From CAZAGD01 sp964484485 (GTDB taxonomy: Bacteria > Desulfobacterota > SM23-61): DNA of 64,000 bases. The DNA is taken from positions 7,902 to 71,901 of the forward strand of contig CAZAGD010000065.1 of assembly GCA_964484485.1 (NCBI GenBank). Direction: 5' to 3'. Below the pieces are notes generated by a model. That model searched no databases, was not told where the DNA came from, and saw only the letters and a program-made list of their open reading frames with translations. Made by a program: the position numbers and the translations under genes. Numbering within the stretch: position 1 is the stretch's first letter; every line of letters starts with the position of its first letter. Below are positions 58,124 through 64,000 of the stretch, piece by piece.

Positions 58124-58152
58124 TTTATACCATTTTACTTATTTGCTGACAA
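58124..58152 (-). promoter_or_regulatory. Predicted promoter of the acyl-CoA dehydrogenase-etfBA operon
   Basis: Minus strand TTGTCA at 58152-58147, 17-base spacer, TATAAA at 58129-58124. The start near 58117 leaves a leader of about 55 bases. No copy of the 18-bp operator found near tetR is visible here. Confidence 0.6.
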
Positions 58153-58192
58153 GCTTTTTGGTGGCGGGAAGTAAAAAATTTTTGCGTAATAT

Positions 58193-59056
58193 TCAATCTG
58201 GGGTTTTTTCTGATTCTTTCTTTCGCCGGCGATAAAAATGATAACCATAGCTCCCTGCGGCCACAATCACTGCCATTACAATACCAATCCCGTAAAAAAA
58301 ACGCATGATATAGAAAACTGGTTGGCTCTGCCAAGAAACTTTAAAATGGATAGGACCTAAGAGCGCAGGTGTAGCGTATGATTTGTCATGGCACTTTACG
58401 CATGTACTCTTCCCTACTTCTTTTTGGGGATGGCCGGTATTCTCGGGATGACAGTTAGCACATATCTGGGTATCGTAACGATAATTCAAGTTGACCTTAG
58501 GATGCCCTTTTAAGCGGTAGGAGGCTAAAGTGGCCAGAAGACCTGGTACAGGTTTGGCTTCCTCATGACATTTGGCGCAGGCCTGGGGAAGATTTTGGGC
58601 GGATACAGAAGATGCCGGGTCGTTAATCTTGCGCATATAATGGGCTGTATGGCAATCGGCACATTGCGGAGCATTTTCCAGGCCACTGGCCCACATCATC
58701 CCATGGGTGGTTTTTTTATAAGCCTCCACCGCCTCTTGGTGGCATTGAGCACAATCAACTTTCGCAAATCCCTCGGCCGGATGAGCATCCGGACGGGCTT
58801 CCTGATGACAATCTGTACAACCCATTCCCCCTGCCCCATGCACTGAGGCTCGGAAGGATTCGGCATTTACGTATAAAGAAAGGAGAGAACCATCTTTCTT
58901 TCCCTTACTGAGCCGCGGATTTTGGTGGCATTTTAGACAAGCAGCGTCATCTGCTCCTTGAACCGGCCCTCCCCAGATGAAGAGCAAAACTCCCCAGATC
59001 AGCAAAATTAAATATTTTTCGAAGCCTTTTCTTTCCTGACCTTTTCTCATTTTCAT
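58193..59056 (-). CDS. Membrane-anchored heptahaem c-type cytochrome
   Basis: A 287-residue periplasmic cytochrome with seven CxxCH sites starting at residues 40, 80, 102, 132, 160, 199 and 219. A signal peptide (about 12-34) precedes them. A C-terminal membrane helix (about 248-270) with a basic tail, RRRKK, leaves the haem domain in the periplasm. Haem spacing resembles small cytochrome c3/c7-like modules; no catalytic motif is seen. The gene follows the HdrD-like FeS protein by 33 bases, so it most likely takes electrons from that membrane complex or the quinone pool. The downstream acceptor is unknown. Confidence 0.9.
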   Translation of the reverse strand: MKMRKGQERKGFEKYLILLIWGVLLFIWGGPVQGADDAACLKCHQNPRLSKGKKDGSLLSLYVNAESFRASVHGAGGMGCTDCHQEARPDAHPAEGFAKVDCAQCHQEAVEAYKKTTHGMMWASGLENAPQCADCHTAHYMRKINDPASSVSAQNLPQACAKCHEEAKPVPGLLATLASYRLKGHPKVNLNYRYDTQICANCHPENTGHPQKEVGKSTCVKCHDKSYATPALLGPIHFKVSWQSQPVFYIMRFFYGIGIVMAVIVAAGSYGYHFYRRRKKESEKTPD

Positions 59057-59089
59057 TTCCTACCCTTATTTACACCCACACCCCGAAGG

Positions 59090-61048
59090 CTAATCCTTTT
59101 TCTCTTCTAAAGCTTGGACAACTAATTCGGTTATGTCATACGCAGCCATTTTCTCTTCCAATTCTTTTTCTTTTATGCCGTCGCCAATCATCGTTAGGCA
59201 ATAAGGGCAAGCCGTAGCTACCAGAGAAGCTCCCGTACGCAAAGCCTGGTCAGTACGCATCTGGTTGATGCGTGTTCCCAGTTTCTCCTCCATCCACATG
59301 CGCCCGCCACCAGCTCCGCAGCAAAAGCTGGTGAGACGATTCCGTTTCATTTCGACGAGCTGCAGTCCTGGAATAGACCTTAAAACTTGCCGAGGTTCTT
59401 CGTAAACTTCATTGGCGCGCCCTAAATAACAGGAGTCATGATAAGTCAAAACTTTTTCCACGGGCTTATTTAGGTTTAAACGGCCCTCCCGAAGAGCTTC
59501 CGCCAGAAATTGAGTGTAGTGCATTACTTCATAGTGGCCACCGAATTGCGGATATTCATTTTTTAAAGTATTGAAGCAATGGGGACACATGGTCAATATT
59601 CTTTTAACTTCATAGCCGTTCAATACTTCGATATTGGCTTGGACCAACGTTTGGTACAGATATTCGTTGCCAAGGCGTCGCGCCGAGTCGCCACAGCAAC
59701 CTTCTTCTGTACCCAATATAGAAAATTTTACACCCATGGCTTTTAAAATCTTAACCAAAGCAGTGGCCACTTTTTTATTCCGGTCATCAAAACTCCCCGC
59801 ACACCCTACCCAGAATAAAAGTTCAACTTCTTTATCTTCAGCCATGGTCGTTAAATCCAGTCCTTTGGCCCATTCCGCTCTTAAACCCAGGCCAACTCCC
59901 CAAGGATTGCTATTATTTTCCATATTGCGGAAAACGAGCTGTACTTCGGAGGGGAAGCGGCTTTCCATGAGCACGAGATAGCGGCGCATTTCTAAAAATT
60001 TATCCACACAGGGAATGAAAACCGGACAGACCATAGCACAAGCTAAACAATTAGTACAAGACCAGATCACCTCTTCGGCAAGGACATCGCCGATGAGTTT
60101 TTTCTCTTCCGCAGCAGTTCCCTGGCCAAGTTTCTTAATCCGCCCTTTCTCTTCCATATAGGCCCTTAAAGCATCCCAATTTTTTTTGGGCGCTAATGGT
60201 TTGCCACTAACGGCCGCTGGACAATGATCTAAACACCTACCGCATCTCGTGCAGGCATCCATATCAAAAAGTTGTTTCCACGTTAATTCTTCGATCCGCG
60301 AGACTCCGAAGGTTTCCGCTGTCTCGAAATCAAGGATGGGCGGCATAGCGCCTTTGGGTTTTAAGGAACGCATGTAGATATTAGCCGGCCCGGTAATTAT
60401 ATGGAGCATACGAGAGTAAGGGATGAAGGCCACGAAACCCAATACTAAAAAGAGATGCAGCCGCCAAAAAAGACGATGCCAGAAAATTTGGGCATTATCG
60501 GTTAGACCCCGGAATAAATAAGAAAGACTTAAACCGATGGGGGACCAATTCGCCCAATCGGGTTCACTGCGGGCTATACGCAGACCCTCCACACAGAAGC
60601 CTAATCCGAAGATGCCCAAAAGTAAGAGGAGGGCAACTAAGTTTCCTAAGCTACTATCATAGGTGAGGTTTTCAGGCTTTTGCCCATAGCGCCGATAAAG
60701 GGCCAGCAAAGTTCCTATCAACCCTAAGCAACCAATTAAATCAAAAAACAAGGACAAGGGATAGGCTAGGGCCGTAGGTAAAGTGAAATTAAGTTGGGTT
60801 ATAACAATCACGATGAAAGGAATAATAAAGGCATAAAAAATGAAGAGGTGCATTAACCCGGGATAAATTTCCCGCAAAATTCTTTTCTGCCCGAATACAT
60901 AAGCCCAGATCAGTTTGAGGCGCTCTTTAGGTTGATCCGTCCTTTTTTCCGGTTTACCTATTTTCCAAAGCTTATAGCGGCGGTAAAATCCATAAATGAA
61001 TACAACCGCCGTAATGAAGATCAGCAATAAATCAAAGGAACCAGCCAT
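59090..61048 (-). CDS. Membrane FeS protein: NarI-like haem domain plus HdrD-like CCG domains (putative ETF:menaquinone oxidoreductase)
   Basis: A 652-residue protein. Residues 1-225 have five or six membrane helices with several His (His67, His191, His198, His216) as possible haem ligands, as in NarI-like domains. Two 4Fe-4S motifs follow (CTRCGRCLDHCP at 266-277, CTNCLACAMVCP at 331-342), and two cysteine-rich CCG domains (CCG at 451 and at 576). This is the layout of the DUF224/EMO proteins that move electrons from ETF to menaquinone in syntrophic and sulfate-reducing bacteria. It sits between etfA2 and a heptahaem cytochrome gene. A GAGGGA site precedes the ATG. Confidence 0.92.
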   Translation of the reverse strand: MAGSFDLLLIFITAVVFIYGFYRRYKLWKIGKPEKRTDQPKERLKLIWAYVFGQKRILREIYPGLMHLFIFYAFIIPFIVIVITQLNFTLPTALAYPLSLFFDLIGCLGLIGTLLALYRRYGQKPENLTYDSSLGNLVALLLLLGIFGLGFCVEGLRIARSEPDWANWSPIGLSLSYLFRGLTDNAQIFWHRLFWRLHLFLVLGFVAFIPYSRMLHIITGPANIYMRSLKPKGAMPPILDFETAETFGVSRIEELTWKQLFDMDACTRCGRCLDHCPAAVSGKPLAPKKNWDALRAYMEEKGRIKKLGQGTAAEEKKLIGDVLAEEVIWSCTNCLACAMVCPVFIPCVDKFLEMRRYLVLMESRFPSEVQLVFRNMENNSNPWGVGLGLRAEWAKGLDLTTMAEDKEVELLFWVGCAGSFDDRNKKVATALVKILKAMGVKFSILGTEEGCCGDSARRLGNEYLYQTLVQANIEVLNGYEVKRILTMCPHCFNTLKNEYPQFGGHYEVMHYTQFLAEALREGRLNLNKPVEKVLTYHDSCYLGRANEVYEEPRQVLRSIPGLQLVEMKRNRLTSFCCGAGGGRMWMEEKLGTRINQMRTDQALRTGASLVATACPYCLTMIGDGIKEKELEEKMAAYDITELVVQALEEKKD

Positions 61049-61156
61049 TTTCTCCCTCGATGACCAAAGGCGCTATAGTTTTATCTCACCGGTAACTTAA
61101 CCCACTTGGCTATCTGAGTGGCCTTTAAATGGCTATTAATTCGCCAGCGCCAAAAG

Positions 61157-61187
61157 AAAATGGCTCTCTATTTGGGAGAGCCATTTT
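61157..61187 (-). terminator. Bidirectional-looking terminator between etfA2 and the membrane FeS gene
   Basis: AAAATGGCTCTC (61157-61168) pairs perfectly with GAGAGCCATTTT (61176-61187) across a 7-base loop. On the minus strand ATTTTCTTTT follows. It lies just after the etfA2 stop. Since the next gene has the same direction, it may be partial (attenuation) or may separate two transcripts. Confidence 0.8.
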
Positions 61188-61194
61188 TCTGTGG

Positions 61195-62187
61195 TTAGCT
61201 CTCGGAGAGGAGCTTTTTAAATTCTTCAGTTAAAAGGGGCACAACTTTGAATAGATCTTCTACAATTCCGTAATCGGCTTTTTGAAAGATAGGAGCATCT
61301 GGATCTTTGTTGATGGCCACAATTACCTTAGAAGATCCCATGCCAGCGAGATGCTGAATTGCGCCAGAAATCCCGCAGGCAATGTAAAGATTAGGAGTGA
61401 CTACTTTCCCGGTCTGCCCCACTTGATCGGCGTGATCGCGCCATCCAGAATCTACGGCCGCCCGCGAAGCCCCCACGGTAGCATGGAGAACGTCGGCCAA
61501 TTCTTCTAAGATCTTGAAATTCTCCGCTCCTTTCATCCCTCGGCCTCCGGAGACGATGATCTCAGCCTCGGTCAAATCAACTTTTGCTCCGGCAGTTTTA
61601 ACTACTTCCACAATGGCGGTGCGCAGACTGGAGGAGTCTACTTTGGCTTCTACTTTAATTACCTCCCCTTTTTTACCAGATTCTGGGGGCACCATAGGTA
61701 GAACGTTGGGACGCACCGAAGCCATTTGCGGGCGGGAATTAGGACAAACCACTTCGATGAAAGCTTTGCCAGCATAAACGGGCCTTTTGGCTAATAATAA
61801 GCCTTCTTCATTGAGGCTTAAACCTGTACAGTCTGTGGCCAGCCCAGTCTGCAGGCGCGTCGCTAATCGAGGAGAAAGGTCTTTACCCAAAACTGTAGCT
61901 CCACAGAGGAAAATTGAAGGCTGATGTTCTTTGAGCAGGTTGGTTATAATGGTGGCATATGGATCCGTAGTGTATTGCGCTAAAATTGGATCGTCCACGA
62001 AATATACTTTATCGGCGTATTCTGCCAAACGCCCGGTCAGTCCTTCTATACCTGATCCAAGGAGAACAGCCACTAGTTCTTCGCCAAGTTTTTCAGCCAT
62101 CTTCTTCCCTTGACTTAGAAGCTCAAAAGTAACTTTGCGAATATTTCCTTCCTTAACTTCGGCAAATACCCAGATTCCTTTGCCCAT
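61195..62187 (-). CDS. etfA: Electron transfer flavoprotein alpha subunit, copy 2
   Basis: A 330-residue ETF alpha with canonical FAD-domain motifs: GASRAAVDSGW, GQTGKVVTPNLYIACGISGAIQHLAGM and VAINKDPDAPIFQKADYGIVED. It pairs with EtfB2 directly upstream. With the membrane FeS protein downstream it forms the expected acyl-CoA dehydrogenase to ETF to quinone route. An AAGGAG site precedes the ATG. Confidence 0.96.
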   Translation of the reverse strand: MGKGIWVFAEVKEGNIRKVTFELLSQGKKMAEKLGEELVAVLLGSGIEGLTGRLAEYADKVYFVDDPILAQYTTDPYATIITNLLKEHQPSIFLCGATVLGKDLSPRLATRLQTGLATDCTGLSLNEEGLLLAKRPVYAGKAFIEVVCPNSRPQMASVRPNVLPMVPPESGKKGEVIKVEAKVDSSSLRTAIVEVVKTAGAKVDLTEAEIIVSGGRGMKGAENFKILEELADVLHATVGASRAAVDSGWRDHADQVGQTGKVVTPNLYIACGISGAIQHLAGMGSSKVIVAINKDPDAPIFQKADYGIVEDLFKVVPLLTEEFKKLLSES

Positions 62188-62259
62188 AAATTGTCTCCTT
62201 CTTTAGCTATATAAATTGCTAATTTTTTTCTCTGGTTGATATCTTTTCTCTGTCCAGCA

Positions 62260-63051
62260 TCAAACAACTTTGGCCTCTTCGCGCAAAAACTTGACTAAAT
62301 TTTTAACACAATCTATCAGTTCCCCTGCAATAATCTTCCCCGGGGGTCGGGAAGGTGGGGGAATGTACCTTAAAATTTTTGTCTTTGACCCGGCCGCGCC
62401 TACCTCTTCCGCACCCAAACCAAGGGCAGCTAAATTAATCGGTTTGACTTCTTTTTTCTTTGCTTTCATGATCCCCGGGAGAGAGGCATATCTCGGCTCG
62501 TTCAAACCCTTCTGACAGGTAAAGACCGCGGGAAGTTTTACTTCCACTACTTCTTTCCCCCCTTCTACTTCTCTTTCTACTCGTGCTTTCTTTTGCTCAG
62601 CATTGATTTCTAATTTAGTGATGAGGGTTACATGGGGTAAATCCAAGAATTCGGCTAAAGAGGGTCCTACCTGAGCCAAGTCATCGTCGACAGCTTGCTT
62701 TCCGCAAAGAATTAGGTCGAATGGTTCTTTTTTGATTACTTCAGCCAGTGCTTTGGCTGTGGCAAAGCCGTCTGCTCCTTCAAAGGCTGGGTCATTTAAA
62801 TGTATGGAACGATCAGCTCCCATAGCTAACCCGGTGCGCAAAGCTTCTACTGCTCTCGCCGGCCCCATCGTAATTAGAACTGCTTGACCACCGAATTTTT
62901 CTTTAATACGTAGGGCTTCTTCCACGGCGAATTCGCAATAAGGGTTCATTACGTACTTAATATCATCGGTCACGATGCCCGAACCATCCGGCTTGATTTT
63001 AATCAAAGTTTCTGTATCCGGCACTTGTTTAAGACAAACAATAACGTTCAC
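62260..63051 (-). CDS. etfB: Electron transfer flavoprotein beta subunit, copy 2
   Basis: A 263-residue ETF beta with the pocket CGKQAVDDDLAQVGPSLAEFLDLPHVT and the docking loop LNEPRYASLPGIMKAKKK, which closely follows the mitochondrial-type sequence. The start is a GTG preceded by GGAGGT six bases upstream. It lies 59 bases after the tetR gene and is probably cotranscribed with it. Confidence 0.96.
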   Translation of the reverse strand: MNVIVCLKQVPDTETLIKIKPDGSGIVTDDIKYVMNPYCEFAVEEALRIKEKFGGQAVLITMGPARAVEALRTGLAMGADRSIHLNDPAFEGADGFATAKALAEVIKKEPFDLILCGKQAVDDDLAQVGPSLAEFLDLPHVTLITKLEINAEQKKARVEREVEGGKEVVEVKLPAVFTCQKGLNEPRYASLPGIMKAKKKEVKPINLAALGLGAEEVGAAGSKTKILRYIPPPSRPPGKIIAGELIDCVKNLVKFLREEAKVV

Positions 63052-63110
63052 TGCCTACCTCCTTTCCGCATTTTAATTATTAATTTCCTGGCCTAAGCTC
63101 ATCATATTTT

Positions 63111-63725
63111 TCAAACTGGCCAGAGATTATTCTGGCGCGCTTCTTCAGTCATCATTCCTCTGATGAAAACATCACTTATCTGCCACACTGCGTCATTTAT
63201 GCTGTGTTTCTTTTTCGTGGACAGAACCCAATAGCGAGCCATCTCATCTAAAGCCCCAAAGAAGGCTCTCTTCATTATTCCTGGAGTTAGATCCTTGCGG
63301 ATTAACCCTTTTTCCTGACCTTCCACAACAATAGCACGGATGAGGTTTAAGTATTCGATAAAAGGTTTATTCACATACTCCTTCATAAATTTGCTGCTCT
63401 GGCGCACTTCTACCCCCAAAACCTCAGCTAACTGCTGTTGCTTCTGTAAAATAGAAAGATGGACCTGGGCAAATTTTCTAATCTTCTGTAAAGGATTTTT
63501 CTCTTTTTCCAGCTCTTGGCGCATATTTTCCACTATTTGCCCGAATTCCTCCTCAAACAAGGAGATAAGGATATCGTCTTTATTCTTGAAATAGAGATAT
63601 ATCGTCCCATCAGCCACATCGGCTTCTTTGGCTATTTCAGAGACGCGGGCATTGTAGAACCCTTTCTCGGCAAACACTTTCACAGCTGCTTTTAAAATCT
63701 TTTTATGTTTAGTTTGATCTTTCAT
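63111..63725 (-). CDS. TetR-family regulator, FadR-like (fatty-acid degradation repressor)
   Basis: A 204-residue dimeric repressor. The N-terminal helix-turn-helix is KVFAEKGFYNARVSEIAKEA followed by DVADGTIYLYFKNKDDILISLF, very close to Bacillus FadR (YsiA), which is released from DNA by long-chain acyl-CoA. The ligand domain (about 60-204) is helical. The operator found at 63797-63814 fits the Bacillus FadR consensus and lies on its own predicted start site, so autoregulation is likely. The etfB2, etfA2 and probably the membrane FeS and cytochrome genes follow. Confidence 0.9.
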   Translation of the reverse strand: MKDQTKHKKILKAAVKVFAEKGFYNARVSEIAKEADVADGTIYLYFKNKDDILISLFEEEFGQIVENMRQELEKEKNPLQKIRKFAQVHLSILQKQQQLAEVLGVEVRQSSKFMKEYVNKPFIEYLNLIRAIVVEGQEKGLIRKDLTPGIMKRAFFGALDEMARYWVLSTKKKHSINDAVWQISDVFIRGMMTEEARQNNLWPV

Positions 63726-63796
63726 TCTAAATTCCGCAGTTTACGACGCGCCAAAAATATTAACCCGGCTACGTAAAATTCATTATGAGCAAATAA

Positions 63797-63814
63797 TGAA
63801 TGATTATTCATTCA
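63797..63814. promoter_or_regulatory. FadR-type operator upstream of tetR
   Basis: TGAATGATTATTCATTCA: TGAATGA and TCATTCA form a perfect 7-bp inverted repeat around four bases. Read on the minus strand it fits the Bacillus FadR site TGAATGAMTANTCATTCA at every position, as I recall that consensus. It covers the predicted start site (about 63812). Confidence 0.75.
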
Positions 63815-63818
63815 AAAT

Positions 63819-63847
63819 TTATTAACATACCCTCAAAAAGGTGTCAA
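63819..63847 (-). promoter_or_regulatory. Predicted promoter of tetR-etfB2-etfA2
   Basis: Minus strand: perfect TTGACA at 63847-63842, 17-base spacer, TAATAA at 63824-63819. The operator begins five bases downstream of the -10 box, so a bound repressor would block initiation. Confidence 0.5.
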
Positions 63848-63859
63848 GTTATTTTTACG

Positions 63860-63882
63860 CTGACCGTCGATCAGTTTTTTGG
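63860..63882. repeat. Family A end-like sequence upstream of the tetR promoter
   Basis: CTGACCGTCGATCAGTTTTT matches the family A terminus and lies 12 bases upstream of the -35 box. The adjoining 63883-64000 has a short CTGCC/GGCAG hairpin and no gene; the rest of any element may have diverged. Confidence 0.5.
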
Positions 63883-64000
63883 TAAATAGCTTGATACGGC
63901 TCAGGCCTGCCTCTGGCAGAAGCAAGCGGGGCGAAATTAAAATCGGCTAGAAATTAACGTCTATATACTTATCCACCTTCTTTCCGCAAAGAATGGCGGG

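Overview
The window reads as chromosomal DNA of an anaerobic bacterium, most probably a Desulfobacterota (deltaproteobacterial) lineage. The evidence is a fatty-acid/acyl-CoA oxidation cluster that feeds a membrane ETF:quinone oxidoreductase and a seven-haem c-type cytochrome, a siroheme-decarboxylase-like protein (alternative haem pathway), TRAP and branched-chain-type ABC importers, an outer-membrane type II secretion system, and a Pal lipoprotein. By eye the DNA is moderately AT-rich. No rRNA, tRNA, CRISPR or intact transposase was seen. The assignment is an inference from gene content.

Layout. 1-4020: a housekeeping run on the minus strand (cmk, rpsA, sppA, the start of ppx/gppA). 4445-10554: plus strand, gatC-gatA-gatB followed tightly by an MFS carrier, a secreted TPR protein and a Rid-family protein. 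10551-13564: a TAXI-type TRAP transporter (receptor plus fused permease). 14038-18026: a DUF2848 gene divergent from a DctP-Q-M TRAP operon whose receptor carries a twin-arginine signal; then mtnA and a lone RsbRD-N-type sensor domain. 19652-21460: a small exported protein, phoU and a pstB-like ATPase without pstSCA. 21590-32896: a complete type II secretion operon transcribed E-F-G-H-I-J-K-L-M-C-D. 33045-37150: MFS carrier, acuC, SagB-type oxidoreductase, ogt, zinc-ribbon protein. 37553-43869: a Liv-type ABC importer ending in an acyl-CoA ligase. 44696-48258: an anhydro-MurNAc/MurNAc recycling operon (flavoprotein, murQ, anmK, PIG-L deacetylase). 48797-52681: cysteine hydrolase, group II PLP decarboxylase, AhbB-like protein and a B12-binding radical SAM protein. 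53337-54346: pal and an HU-like protein. 54454-63725: maoC, etfA1, etfB1, acyl-CoA dehydrogenase, heptahaem cytochrome, HdrD-like membrane FeS protein, etfA2, etfB2 and a FadR-like TetR regulator.

Two things stand out. First, the last 10 kb looks like one regulated module for moving electrons from acyl-CoA dehydrogenation through ETF to a membrane FeS/haem protein and on to a periplasmic multihaem cytochrome. Its TetR gene has a copy of the Bacillus FadR-type operator lying over its own predicted start site. Second, the intergenic spaces are filled with at least two families of small non-coding inverted-repeat elements. One family (ends CTGACCGTC) has exact, different 9-bp target duplications at two sites. 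Its outer end sits 12-14 bp upstream of the -35 box of four different genes. The other family has GGAGC-type ends and two alternative cores, and one copy lies inside the type II secretion operon.

Start codons were chosen by ribosome-binding site, family length and overlap, and several differ from the longest open frame.
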